Of a DNA stretch of 64,000 bases, positions 18,773 through 27,570 are shown one piece after another. A program made the translations under genes and the position numbers. Numbering within the stretch: position 1 is the stretch's first letter; each line of letters opens with the position of its first letter. Source of the stretch: Erythrobacter sanguineus (GTDB taxonomy: Bacteria; Pseudomonadota; Alphaproteobacteria; Sphingomonadales; Sphingomonadaceae); assembly GCF_900143235.1 (NCBI RefSeq), contig NZ_FRDF01000004.1, positions 175,521 to 239,520 on the forward strand. The letters run 5' to 3'. The notes beneath the pieces were generated by a model, which saw only the letters and a list, made by a program, of their open reading frames with translations, did not search any database and had not been told where the DNA came from.

Positions 18773-19393
18773 TCAGGCGTGCAATTTCGGTTCGAGCTTG
18801 GCCTCCAGCCGCAGCCGCACGGCCTCCGCCGCGTGGCGTGCACCAAGCTTGTTCATCATGTTGGCGCGGTGGATTTCCACGGTGCGCGGGCTGATATCGA
18901 GCTCGCGCGCGATCGCCTTGTTGCTGCTGCCTTCGGACAGCCATTCGAGCACCTCGCGCTCCCGCGCCGACAGGGCCGAGATACGGTCGCGCGCTTCGAT
19001 CATCCGGCGGCGGGCCACACCGAATTGTTCGGCCTCTTTCTCGATCCGGGCGAGGCAGCGGGTGAAACGATCCGGATCCAGCGGCAGGGCGAGATAATCA
19101 AGCGCCCCGGCCTTGATCGCCTCGACAATGCGGTTCGGGCGGGGCTGCACCTCGACCGCGATCACCGGCAGCCAGATCCCGAGCCGGCTGAGCCTTTCAA
19201 GGATCATCCCGACCCCGCCTTCTTCGGCGGTGTCATGGGCGATGATGATCCCTTCGCGCGGCGGGTGGACCGAAAGTTCGGACAGATCGCCGTAGACCTC
19301 GCAATGATGACCGAGGGCAAATCCCACACGCGCCAGTTCAGCACGCTGGCGGCTGCAGGAATCGATGAAATGGAGGGGGGCTTTGCGTGTCAT
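18773..19393 (-). CDS. Orphan FixJ/LuxR-type response regulator with atypical receiver
   Basis: Regulator of 206 residues: a receiver-like domain (about 1-125) and a LuxR HTH (about 140-200; LSAREREVLEWLSEGSSNKAIARELDISPRTVEIH). The receiver keeps an acidic residue in IIIAHD but the conserved Lys before Pro is replaced (DYLALPLD instead of DYLxKP). Phosphorylation switching may therefore be altered or absent. No histidine kinase is adjacent. The start at 19393 is chosen from the family pattern MTRKAPLHFIDS; an ATG at 19462 is possible but adds an unmatched segment. It lies 142 bp downstream of the Anbu cluster on the same strand. Confidence 0.85.
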   Translation of the reverse strand: MTRKAPLHFIDSCSRQRAELARVGFALGHHCEVYGDLSELSVHPPREGIIIAHDTAEEGGVGMILERLSRLGIWLPVIAVEVQPRPNRIVEAIKAGALDYLALPLDPDRFTRCLARIEKEAEQFGVARRRMIEARDRISALSAREREVLEWLSEGSSNKAIARELDISPRTVEIHRANMMNKLGARHAAEAVRLRLEAKLEPKLHA

Positions 19394-19535
19394 GCGATGA
19401 TGACTGCGCCAACCCCTTAGGTAATTCACGCAAGGTCGCCACCAATCCGGAGGATTTACCATATCTCTGGAAAGTCAAATCATTGAATAAAAATCGTTAA
19501 ACTGGTCCATAACGAACCTTGATTGTTGCTGCCCG

Positions 19536-20282
19536 TCAACCTTCACCGTCAAAGCTGTAGGATGGCAGCGAATGGAAGGCCGAACGCAGCGCATCGCCCC
19601 AACCCGATGAAATCGTGGCGAAATAGGGATCATCGGCACCGATCCGGTGGTCATGGGTGGGGGCAAACGTGTCCTTGCCGATCACCAGCAGATCGAGCGG
19701 CAGGCCGACCGAGAGGTTTGCCTTGATGGTGGAATCGAAGCTGACCACTAGCAGTTTGACCGCATCCTCGAAGCTCATGTCGCTATCATAACCGCGGATC
19801 AGGATCGGGCGGCCATATTTGGTCTCGCCGATCTGGAAGAACGGGGTGTCCCAGCTGGCCTCAATGAAATTGCCTTCGGGATAGATCATGAACAGGCGTG
19901 GCTGCATCCCGGCGATCTGCCCGGCAACGATCATGGTGGCAGTGAAGCGCCCCTTGCCGGTATCGCCATTGACGCGCTGGGCTTCCTCGATGGTAGCCCG
20001 CAGCAGACGGCCGATCTCGGTTGCGACCTGGAACATGGTCGGACCTTTCAGCAGCGCGTTGTCGCGCTCACCCGGGGCCTTGGTGCGCTCTTCCAGCTGG
20101 CTGATCACCGCCTGCGTGGTGGCAAGATTGCCCGCCGTCATCACCGCAATCATGCGTTCGCCCGGCACATGCCAGTGGAACAGCTTGCGGAAGGTCGAGA
20201 TATTGTCGACGCCCGAATTGGTGCGGGTGTCGCTCATCAGCACGAGGCCTTTGTCGAGCACCATGCCAACGCAATAGGTCAT
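19536..20282 (-). CDS. Anbu-type proteasome-like protease
   Basis: Protein of 248 residues of the Anbu (ancestral beta-subunit) family, related to 20S proteasome beta subunits and HslV. After removal of Met1 the catalytic Thr1 is exposed (TYCVGMV), and Asp17 (SDTRTN) and Lys32 (FRKLF) stand where the Ntn-hydrolase triad needs them. Family members form open rings rather than closed barrels, and peptidase activity has been hard to show. The start at 20282 is fixed by the need for a free Thr. It is the last gene of the conserved set ATP-grasp, alpha-E, transglutaminase, Anbu. Confidence 0.92.
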   Translation of the reverse strand: MTYCVGMVLDKGLVLMSDTRTNSGVDNISTFRKLFHWHVPGERMIAVMTAGNLATTQAVISQLEERTKAPGERDNALLKGPTMFQVATEIGRLLRATIEEAQRVNGDTGKGRFTATMIVAGQIAGMQPRLFMIYPEGNFIEASWDTPFFQIGETKYGRPILIRGYDSDMSFEDAVKLLVVSFDSTIKANLSVGLPLDLLVIGKDTFAPTHDHRIGADDPYFATISSGWGDALRSAFHSLPSYSFDGEG

Positions 20283-20375
20283 GTCGGTTCGTCTCCCCAA
20301 GCGCCCCGGAAGCGGGCGCGTCGCCCTAGACCAAAGCAGGCGGCTGCGCAAAGCTCCGCGTTGCTGCCTGTCGGC

Positions 20376-21236
20376 TTATTGCGTGGTCTGATCCTGCTGC
20401 TGGCTCTGCCCGGGGCCGGGCGTGTGGGCCGATACCGCGACATCGACCCTGAGCACCTCCTCGGTACCGCCAAAGCTGATGCCCGTCACCGGCGCAGCAT
20501 CGCGATAATCGCTCCCGGTCGCCACGCGCACATAGCGCGGATCGGGGCAGATGCCGTTCGAGACATCGAAGCCGACCCAGCCCAGCCCATCGACATGGGC
20601 CTCGGCCCAGGCGTGGGTGGCCTCCTGATCAATGCGGTCATCCATCATCAGATAGCCGCTGACATAGCGCGCCGGGATGCCGGTTGCCCGCGCCGCGCCG
20701 ATGAAGATATGCGCATGATCCTGACACACGCCAAACCCGTGGCTGACCGCTTCCTCGCCGGTCGTGGCCGAATGGGTGCGCCCCGTTTCATAGGCGACCC
20801 GTTCGCGGATCAGCGCCGACAATGCGTGAAGAAAATCGAGCGGCGCTTCCTCGACCGGCCCCTGCACCTCGCGCAGCAAGGCCCGCATTTTCGGGCCCGG
20901 ACGGGTCAGCGGAGTCTGCCGCAGGAAGCTCCACAAGGGCAAGTGGCCCGAATGGCGGCCGATCACCCCGGCATTGTCCTCGGTCTCGACAATCCCTTCG
21001 CAGGTCACGATCACCTCGCGCGCGCCCGGTTCCACCCCGATCAGCGTGACATGGTTGAAATGCTGATCGTCATAGGCAAGCTCGGCATGGGCATTCTCAA
21101 GGTGCATCTGCCATTCGATGATGCGCTGGCCCTGCGTTTCCTTGGGGGTCAGCCGCAGGCGCTGGAGCGCGTGCATCACCGGCTTGCCAAAGGAATAGTG
21201 GGTGGTGTGCCGGATCGCCAGTCTCATCCTGCTCAT
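20376..21236 (-). CDS. Transglutaminase-like protein of the Anbu cluster
   Basis: Protein of 286 residues with an N-terminal Bact_transglu_N beta domain (about 1-85) and a transglutaminase-like papain fold. The triad is visible: Cys in GVCQDHAH, His in ATHAWAEAH and Asp in GFDVSNG. COG1305-type members may act as peptidases or transferases on peptide bonds. GAGGA lies 8 nt before the ATG at 21236; an ATG 9 nt later is an alternative. It starts 10 nt after the alpha-E gene. A flexible Gln/Pro-rich tail of about 15 residues ends the protein. Confidence 0.92.
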   Translation of the reverse strand: MSRMRLAIRHTTHYSFGKPVMHALQRLRLTPKETQGQRIIEWQMHLENAHAELAYDDQHFNHVTLIGVEPGAREVIVTCEGIVETEDNAGVIGRHSGHLPLWSFLRQTPLTRPGPKMRALLREVQGPVEEAPLDFLHALSALIRERVAYETGRTHSATTGEEAVSHGFGVCQDHAHIFIGAARATGIPARYVSGYLMMDDRIDQEATHAWAEAHVDGLGWVGFDVSNGICPDPRYVRVATGSDYRDAAPVTGISFGGTEEVLRVDVAVSAHTPGPGQSQQQDQTTQ

Positions 21237-21246
21237 GGCTGCGTCC

Positions 21247-22191
21247 TCATGCGTGGAACCGGTAATCTTCGGCGATCGCCCTGCTGATCGCAGCGTTGCG
21301 GGCGAGGAAATCGACGAGGAATTCGTGCAACCCCTGATCAAAGATCTGGTCCACGGTCAGGTCGCTGATGCGGGTATCGGCATCGCGCATCAAGGCGTTG
21401 CAGCGCCCTTCCACCCCGTGCATCCGGGCCAGCGCGGCCAGGTTTTCGCGCAGCGCGCTGCGGCAGAAGGCGAGGCTGCGCGGAAAACGATCATCAAGCA
21501 CGAGGAAATCGACAATCCCGCGCGCCTCGATCTGCCCGGCGTTGAGCCAGGAATAGACCCGCGCTCCGGCGACCGATCGCAGCACCTGTTCCCACTGCCC
21601 GGTATCGAGGCTCGACCCGACATAGGAGAGCGAGGGCAGCAGCAGGAAATATTTCATGTCGAGAATGCGCGCAGTGGAATCAGCGCGCTCGATGAAGGTG
21701 CCGGCGCGGCTGAAATGATAGCCCTCGTCGCGCAGCATCGACCCGTCGAAAGCGCCGTGGACCTGCGTGCCGGCCCGCCGGATGGTGCCCAGCACTTCGC
21801 CCACCGCGGTCTGGCCGACCGGACGCGCGAGCAGCTTGTCGAGCTTCATCCAGTTGTCGTTGACCGCTTCCCACACATCGGACGAGATGTTGGTGCGGGC
21901 CGTGCGCGCATTGGCACGCACCGCGCCGAACATCGCCCGGACATTGCCGGGATTCGAAGGCCCGCGCAGCACGAAGTTCCAGACCGACAACCCGTCATAG
22001 CTCTCGTTTGTGGCCTCGAAGGGCTGTTGCAGGCCAAGCGTGGCGATCACCGAGCGCCATTCGGCCTCGGCAGCGACGAGATCGCGGGTCAACGCCATGC
22101 GCAGCGCCGCTTCGAGCAGGCGCGCGGTATTCTCGGCCCGTTCGAGATAGCGGAACATCCAGAACAATCCGTTGGCGGTGCGGCCTAGCAT
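21247..22191 (-). CDS. Alpha-E domain protein
   Basis: Alpha-helical alpha-E protein (COG2307) of 314 residues. It begins MLGRTANGLFWMFRYLERAENTAR, the usual family start, and carries repeated helical segments with conserved acidic and Arg residues (RAGTFIERADSTARILD near 200). Alpha-E domains accompany circularly permuted ATP-grasp enzymes and are thought to be helper or peptide-binding subunits in amide-bond formation. It lies 16 nt after the ATP-grasp gene and 10 nt before the transglutaminase gene on the same strand, so the four genes probably form one transcript. Confidence 0.92.
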   Translation of the reverse strand: MLGRTANGLFWMFRYLERAENTARLLEAALRMALTRDLVAAEAEWRSVIATLGLQQPFEATNESYDGLSVWNFVLRGPSNPGNVRAMFGAVRANARTARTNISSDVWEAVNDNWMKLDKLLARPVGQTAVGEVLGTIRRAGTQVHGAFDGSMLRDEGYHFSRAGTFIERADSTARILDMKYFLLLPSLSYVGSSLDTGQWEQVLRSVAGARVYSWLNAGQIEARGIVDFLVLDDRFPRSLAFCRSALRENLAALARMHGVEGRCNALMRDADTRISDLTVDQIFDQGLHEFLVDFLARNAAISRAIAEDYRFHA

Positions 22192-22207
22192 GAGCGTTCC
22201 CCCACCA

Positions 22208-23638
22208 TCAGTCCTTGAGCACCCAGGTATCCTTGGTGCCGCCCCCTTGCGAGGAATTGACCACCAGCGAACCCTTTTTCAGCGCCACCCGCGTCAGCCC
22301 GCCCGGCGTGATGTCGATCCCTTCGGGAGAGACCAGCACAAAGGGCCGCAGATCGACATGGCGCGGCGCGAGGCCGGCACGGGTGTAGATCGGGCAGGTC
22401 GACAGCGCCAATGTCGGCTGGGCGATGTAGTTTTCCGGCTTGGCCTTCAGCTTGTCGCGGAAGGCGGCGATCTCGCGCTTTGATGATGTCGGCCCGATCA
22501 GCATTCCGTAGCCGCCCGATCCGTGCACCTCCTTCACCACCAGTTCGGCGAGGTTGTCGAGCACATAGGCAAGGCTATCGTGATCGGCGCAGCGCCAGGT
22601 CTGCACGTTCGGCAACAGCGGCTTTTCACCAGTGTAGAATTCCACGATCTCGGGCATGAAGGAATAGATCGCTTTGTCATCGGCCACCCCCGTGCCCGGC
22701 GCATTGGCGATGGTGATCCCGCCGGCGCGGTAGACATCCATGATCCCCGGCACGCCCAGCATCGAATCCGGATTGAAGGTCAACGGATCAAGGAATTCGT
22801 CATCGACCCGGCGATAGAGCACGTCGATCGGCTTGTACCCGCGGGTGGTGCGCATCTGCACCCGCCCTTCGACCACGCGCAGATCGCTGCCCTCGACCAG
22901 TTCGGCGCCCATCTGGTCAGCAAGGAAGGCATGTTCGAAATAGGCCGAATTGTAGATCCCCGGCGTCAGCACCGCCACGGTCGGCTTGCCCCCGGCAAAG
23001 GCCGGCGGGACACAGGCGGCAAGGCTGCGGGCCAGACGGCGCGGATAGTTGGAAACACTCTCCACCCCGACGCGGCTGAACAGATCGGGGAACATCCCCA
23101 TCATCGTCTCGCGGTTTTCCAGCATGTAGGAGACGCCCGAGGGCGTGCGCGCATTATCCTCCAGCACAAAGAATTCATCCGGCCCGGTGCGCACCAGATC
23201 AATCCCGACAATATGGGTGTAGATCCCGCCCGGCGGGGTGAAGCCGACCATGTTGGCCAGCCACGCATCATTGGTTTGCAGCAGGCGTTCCGGCAGCCGC
23301 CCCGCGCGCACGATTTCCTGCCGGTGATAGAGATCATACAGGAACGAATTGAGCGCCCGCACCCGCTGTTCGATCCCGCGCGACAGCTTGCGCCATTCGG
23401 CCGCAGTGATGATGCGCGGCACCATGTCGAAGGGGATCAGGCGTTCTTCCGCCTCGTTTTCGCCATAGACGTTGAAGGTGATGCCGGTGCGGCGGAAGGT
23501 ATCATCGGCCTCGCGCGCCTTGCGCCGCATCCATTCGCCCGGCTGTTCGTCAAACCAGCGGCAATATTCGTCATAGGCGGGCCGGGTCTGGCCGCTGCCA
23601 TCGAACATTTCATCGAACGTGCTGCTTCCTGCGCTCAT
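22208..23638 (-). CDS. Circularly permuted ATP-grasp amidoligase-type protein
   Basis: Protein of 476 residues of the circularly permuted ATP-grasp type-2 family (COG2308). It begins with FDEMFDGSG, and the family landmarks PRIITAAEW, GIDLVRTGPDEFFVLEDNARTPSG, NAPGTGVADDKA and VVKEVHGSGGYGM are in order. The last ones form the nucleotide-binding part. By family it should form an amide bond at the cost of ATP; the substrate is not known. The start is uncertain between 23638 and 23650, both with close G-rich ribosome sites. It is the first gene of the Anbu cluster; about 100 bp separate it from the esterase gene upstream. Confidence 0.9.
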   Translation of the reverse strand: MSAGSSTFDEMFDGSGQTRPAYDEYCRWFDEQPGEWMRRKAREADDTFRRTGITFNVYGENEAEERLIPFDMVPRIITAAEWRKLSRGIEQRVRALNSFLYDLYHRQEIVRAGRLPERLLQTNDAWLANMVGFTPPGGIYTHIVGIDLVRTGPDEFFVLEDNARTPSGVSYMLENRETMMGMFPDLFSRVGVESVSNYPRRLARSLAACVPPAFAGGKPTVAVLTPGIYNSAYFEHAFLADQMGAELVEGSDLRVVEGRVQMRTTRGYKPIDVLYRRVDDEFLDPLTFNPDSMLGVPGIMDVYRAGGITIANAPGTGVADDKAIYSFMPEIVEFYTGEKPLLPNVQTWRCADHDSLAYVLDNLAELVVKEVHGSGGYGMLIGPTSSKREIAAFRDKLKAKPENYIAQPTLALSTCPIYTRAGLAPRHVDLRPFVLVSPEGIDITPGGLTRVALKKGSLVVNSSQGGGTKDTWVLKD

Positions 23639-23741
23639 TGACCCCCGCATGTGCCCTTAGGTGCAATGCAGCAATCTACCGATGCGCGGGAAAAATGAAA
23701 GCTAATGCTGAAGCTGGCACAATATCTTTGCGCAGGCGGCT

Positions 23742-24563
23742 TCAACGGGTCGCTTCAAGTTCGCCCAGCAAGGTCATGATCACCTGCGGATCATAGGTGA
23801 ATCCGAGATGCGTGCAGCGCACCGCGATTGCGCGGTCGCGCTCTCCCGGACGGCCCGCGGCGCAGCGCGGGGCAATCGCGCCGTCATTGGCGCTCCACAG
23901 CGCGACCGTCTCGACCGGCGGCTTTGCGGCGAGATCAGCCTCCACCGGCGGCGCATCGACGCTGTGGCCGGTAATGAACTGGTAGGCGCGCCACACATTA
24001 TTGGCGCGCGGCGAACCTGAAAAAGGCGCGCCCATGGTGATGACCTTGGCCACCGCGTGGGGCTGGCGCTTGGCCAGTTCGCGCGCGAACAGCCCGCCCA
24101 GGCTCCAGCCGATCAGCACAACCGGCCCGCCGTGGCGCGCGTGGAGATCGGCCAGCCGTGCATCAAGCTGCCGGAACCGCGCCTCGTCCGGCCCCCAGTT
24201 GAAACCCAGCCCCCAGCGCTTGGTCCGGTGTCCGGCGATTTCGAGCTGGCGGGCGAGATAGCGCATCCGCACCGGATGGGTGGCAAAGCCGGGCAGGATC
24301 ATCACCATCTGCGGATTGGCGGTGGCCGCAATCGCCAGCTTGCGGCGATGGCGGCGCAGCGGTTCGAGCAGGATCTGCGCCTCGCCCAGCATCCGCACCA
24401 TCCGCGGCTTGCCCGCTTCGTGCTCCTCGGGGCAGGCCTCGCGTGCGAGCGCGACCCGGCGCGCCAGTTCGCTTTGCTCGTAAGCCTGCCGCGCGCCCTC
24501 CCCCGCCGCCGCGAAGTGGCGGGGCAGGCGCGATAATTCGATGGCATCACGGTTCGGGGACAT
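23742..24563 (-). CDS. Alpha/beta hydrolase, lipase-like
   Basis: Hydrolase of 273 residues with the nucleophile elbow GWSLGG at about 165-170 and a preceding oxyanion segment VMILPGFATHPVRMRYL that resembles PGAP1/triacylglycerol-lipase-like proteins. The His of the triad is probably in CTHLGF near the C-terminus. The N-terminal 80 residues are helical and basic. An ATG at 24638 overlaps the DUF3617 stop as ATGA, but the 25 codons between have poor third-position GC, so the start at 24563 is preferred. It lies upstream of the Anbu cluster on the same strand; a link is not established. Confidence 0.8.
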   Translation of the reverse strand: MSPNRDAIELSRLPRHFAAAGEGARQAYEQSELARRVALAREACPEEHEAGKPRMVRMLGEAQILLEPLRRHRRKLAIAATANPQMVMILPGFATHPVRMRYLARQLEIAGHRTKRWGLGFNWGPDEARFRQLDARLADLHARHGGPVVLIGWSLGGLFARELAKRQPHAVAKVITMGAPFSGSPRANNVWRAYQFITGHSVDAPPVEADLAAKPPVETVALWSANDGAIAPRCAAGRPGERDRAIAVRCTHLGFTYDPQVIMTLLGELEATR

Positions 24564-24634
24564 ATCCCCATTCAAGCCCCCGTGCGGCTTAACCTTCCCT
24601 GAAGTGTCACAATCGCGAGGCTCAGCAGGCGAGG

Positions 24635-25171
24635 TCATTTTGCCGGGCAGTCGCCGATCCGTTCGTGCTTTGCGGCAAAGCTCATGGTGCCCTCGCCCAT
24701 TTCCGGCACGTTCATCTTCATCGTCGCGGTGAAATCGGACGTGGTGGGGGAGGCGGTGCCGTTCATGGTCATGCGCGCTTCGCCCGCAGGGGTCTTGCAC
24801 ACCATCACCGCATCCATCTTGCCGCCGTCGAGGTTGAAGCTTTCATAGGCGCATTCGCCGTCCTGTCCGCGCTTCATCATCTCTTCAAAGCCTTGGGCAA
24901 CGTCTTCCTCGGTCAGGCAATATTCGCTGGTGGTGGTCATGCCGCTGCCGTGGCCCGCCATGTCGGCCGGCATGCCGGGGATCTCCATCCCGGTCATGGT
25001 GATGGTGGCCTTGTACTGGCCGGGTTCGGGCATGATGCCTGCGCCCTCGACCTTGCGGGCAACCTCGTCGGCACTCACCGCGCCCGCATTGCTTGCGGCA
25101 CCCTCGGCATTGCCATCCGAACAGCCCGCCACCAACGCGCCCAGAGCCGCGATCATCGCCATCCGCTTCAT
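24635..25171 (-). CDS. DUF3617 domain lipoprotein
   Basis: Lipoprotein of 178 residues. A signal ends in VAGC (Cys17) and the remainder is a DUF3617 domain with the family opening MPEPGQYKATITM and a Cys-containing ending IGDCPAK. DUF3617 proteins are common in Sphingomonadales and are of no known function. AAGGAGA 8 nt upstream supports the start. The composition is unusual: about one residue in ten is Met, most in the segment GMEIPGMPADMAGHGSGM, which with the His could bind a metal such as copper; that is only an impression from composition. Confidence 0.85.
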   Translation of the reverse strand: MKRMAMIAALGALVAGCSDGNAEGAASNAGAVSADEVARKVEGAGIMPEPGQYKATITMTGMEIPGMPADMAGHGSGMTTTSEYCLTEEDVAQGFEEMMKRGQDGECAYESFNLDGGKMDAVMVCKTPAGEARMTMNGTASPTTSDFTATMKMNVPEMGEGTMSFAAKHERIGDCPAK

Positions 25172-25304
25172 GCAGCATTCTCCTTTACCGGGGCGCCATC
25201 ACGACGCCCATCTTGCGCACACTCCATAACCGATTATGCCGCAAACCGGGCAGGAAAATCCACCGGGCTTGAGAAGCGTGCGGCCCGGCCTCATATGGCG
25301 GGCC

Positions 25305-27527
25305 ATGGCAGAACTTGTAATCCGACGCGGGCTGGACGAGCCTGATACGAGCTCGGACTTCACCCCCCACCGCCCCGCCCGGCCCGACAAGTCGATGGGC
25401 GGCATCCCGTTCAAGCTGGTGTCGGAATACGAACCGGCGGGCGATCAGCCGACCGCGATTGCCGAACTCACGCAAAGCGCATTGGACGGCGAGAAGACGC
25501 AGGTGCTGCTGGGTGTCACCGGCAGCGGCAAGACCTTCACCATGGCCAAGGTGATCGAGACCCTGCAACGCCCGGCGCTGATCCTCGCCCCCAACAAGAT
25601 CCTCGCCGCGCAATTATACGGCGAATTCAAAAGCTTCTTTCCCGAAAACGCGGTCGAATATTTCGTCAGCTATTACGACTACTACCAGCCCGAAGCCTAC
25701 GTCCCGCGTTCCGACACCTATATCGAGAAGGAATCCAGCGTTAACGAGGCGATCGACCGGATGCGCCATTCGGCCACCCGCGCACTGCTGGAACGCGACG
25801 ATGTGATCATCGTCGCGTCGGTATCGTGCCTTTACGGCATCGGATCGGTCGAGACGTACTCGGCGATGATCTTCGACATCAAGGCGGGCGACTCCGTTGA
25901 TCAGCGCGAGTTGATCCGCAAGCTGGTGGCGCTGCAATATAAACGCAACGATGCGGCCTTCACCCGCGGCACGTTCCGGGTGCGCGGCGACAACCTCGAA
26001 ATATTCCCCTCGCATTATGAGGACATGGCCTGGCGGATCAGCTTTTTCGGGGACGAGATCGAGGAGATTGCCGAGTTCGATCCGCTTACCGGCACCAAGG
26101 GGGCAGCGCTGGAGAAGGTGCGGGTCTATGCCAATTCGCACTATGTCACCCCCGGCCCGACGATGAAGCAGGCGGCGGCCGCGATCAAGTTCGAGCTGGA
26201 AGAACGGCTCAAGGAGTTGGAGGCGGAAGGCAAACTGCTCGAACGCCAGCGGCTAGAACAGCGCACGCATTTCGACCTTGAGATGATCGCGGCGACGGGA
26301 AGCTGCGCCGGGATCGAAAATTACTCGCGCTTTCTGACAGGCAGGCTCCCCGGCGAACCGCCGCCGACATTGTTCGAATACCTGCCCGAAAACGCGCTAT
26401 TGTTCGTCGATGAAAGCCACCAGACCGTGCCGCAGATCGGCGCGATGGCCAAGGGCGATCACCGCCGCAAGCTGACGCTGGCCGAATATGGCTTCCGCCT
26501 GCCAAGCTGCATCGACAACCGCCCCTTGCGCTTCAACGAATGGGACGCGATGCGCCCGCAGACCTTTGCTGTGTCGGCCACGCCAGGCCATTGGGAAATG
26601 GACCAGACCGGCGGCGTTTTTGCCGAACAGGTGATCCGCCCCACCGGCCTGATCGATCCGCCGGTCGAAATCCGCCCGGTCGAAGATCAGGTGCAGGATT
26701 GCATCGTCGAATGCAAAGCCACCGCCGCCAAGGGTTATCGCACCCTGGTAACCACGCTCACCAAGCGGATGGCCGAAGACCTGACCGAATTCATGCACGA
26801 AGCCGGTGTGCGGGTGCGGTACATGCACTCGGACGTCGAGACGCTGGAACGTATCGAGCTGATCCGTGATCTACGCCTCGGCGTCTATGACGTACTGATC
26901 GGGATCAACCTGCTGCGCGAAGGGCTCGACATTCCCGAATGCGGGCTGGTGGCGATTCTGGATGCGGACAAGGAAGGCTTCCTGCGCAGCGAAACGTCAC
27001 TGATCCAGACGATCGGGCGGGCGGCGCGCAATGTCGATGGCCGGGTGATCCTTTACGCCGACCGCATCACCGGCAGCATGGAACGGGCGCTGGCCGAAAC
27101 CGACCGCCGCCGATCAAAGCAGGAAGAGTTCAACACCGAACACGGCATCACCCCGCAGACGATCAAGCGCAACATCCACGACATCGTGGCCCATTCGGCG
27201 GCGCAGGATAGCGTGCTGGTGGATACCGGCGATGAGGAGCGCAACAACCTCGTCGGCCACAACCTGCGCAGCTACATCGAAGACCTCGAAAAACGGATGC
27301 GCAATGCGGCGGCGAACCTCGAATTCGAGGAAGCCGGAAGGCTGCGCGACGAAATCCGGCGGCTGGAAGCGGATGAGCTTGGGTTGCCCGGCGAGGCCTC
27401 AAGCAGCGGAGCGGCAGGCCAACAAAAACGCGCGCCGATTGTAGGGCGGTCGAACGAGGGCAAGCCGGGAACGCGCAAGACGCGGTATGGGAAGACCCGC
27501 TTCAAGAAGATGGGCGGAAAGCCTTAA
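25305..27527 (+). CDS. uvrB: Excinuclease ABC subunit B
   Basis: UvrB of 740 residues, a little longer than the usual 670-700 because of an N-terminal extension of about 50 residues and a basic C-terminal tail. The P-loop GVTGSGKT is near residue 90, the beta-hairpin [12 protein letters not shown] follows, DESH is the Walker B equivalent and the RxxQxxGRAAR-type helicase motif VI is present ([12 protein letters not shown]). A UVR domain near 660-695 binds UvrC. It acts in nucleotide excision repair. No alphaproteobacterial LexA box (GTTC-N7-GTTC) was seen upstream. The start at 25305 fits the family. Confidence 0.96.
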   Translation: MAELVIRRGLDEPDTSSDFTPHRPARPDKSMGGIPFKLVSEYEPAGDQPTAIAELTQSALDGEKTQVLLGVTGSGKTFTMAKVIETLQRPALILAPNKILAAQLYGEFKSFFPENAVEYFVSYYDYYQPEAYVPRSDTYIEKESSVNEAIDRMRHSATRALLERDDVIIVASVSCLYGIGSVETYSAMIFDIKAGDSVDQRELIRKLVALQYKRNDAAFTRGTFRVRGDNLEIFPSHYEDMAWRISFFGDEIEEIAEFDPLTGTKGAALEKVRVYANSHYVTPGPTMKQAAAAIKFELEERLKELEAEGKLLERQRLEQRTHFDLEMIAATGSCAGIENYSRFLTGRLPGEPPPTLFEYLPENALLFVDESHQTVPQIGAMAKGDHRRKLTLAEYGFRLPSCIDNRPLRFNEWDAMRPQTFAVSATPGHWEMDQTGGVFAEQVIRPTGLIDPPVEIRPVEDQVQDCIVECKATAAKGYRTLVTTLTKRMAEDLTEFMHEAGVRVRYMHSDVETLERIELIRDLRLGVYDVLIGINLLREGLDIPECGLVAILDADKEGFLRSETSLIQTIGRAARNVDGRVILYADRITGSMERALAETDRRRSKQEEFNTEHGITPQTIKRNIHDIVAHSAAQDSVLVDTGDEERNNLVGHNLRSYIEDLEKRMRNAAANLEFEEAGRLRDEIRRLEADELGLPGEASSSGAAGQQKRAPIVGRSNEGKPGTRKTRYGKTRFKKMGGKP

Positions 27528-27570
27528 GCTGTGCTTGAACACGCGTGCCAAGACTGCCACTTCCTATTTG

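Noticed and set aside
18262..18846. 194-codon frame on the minus strand across the 18.4-18.8 kb gap
   Set aside because: It overlaps the extensin-like gene and the regulator gene, has no motif and has Arg/Pro-rich antisense composition.
24564..24638. Upstream start of the alpha/beta hydrolase at 24638 (ATGA overlap)
   Set aside because: The 25 codons between have many third-position T/A bases, unlike the gene body, so they are probably non-coding.
25172..25304. LexA box before uvrB
   Set aside because: Read both strands for GTTC-N7-GTTC and found none, so SOS control is not supported here.
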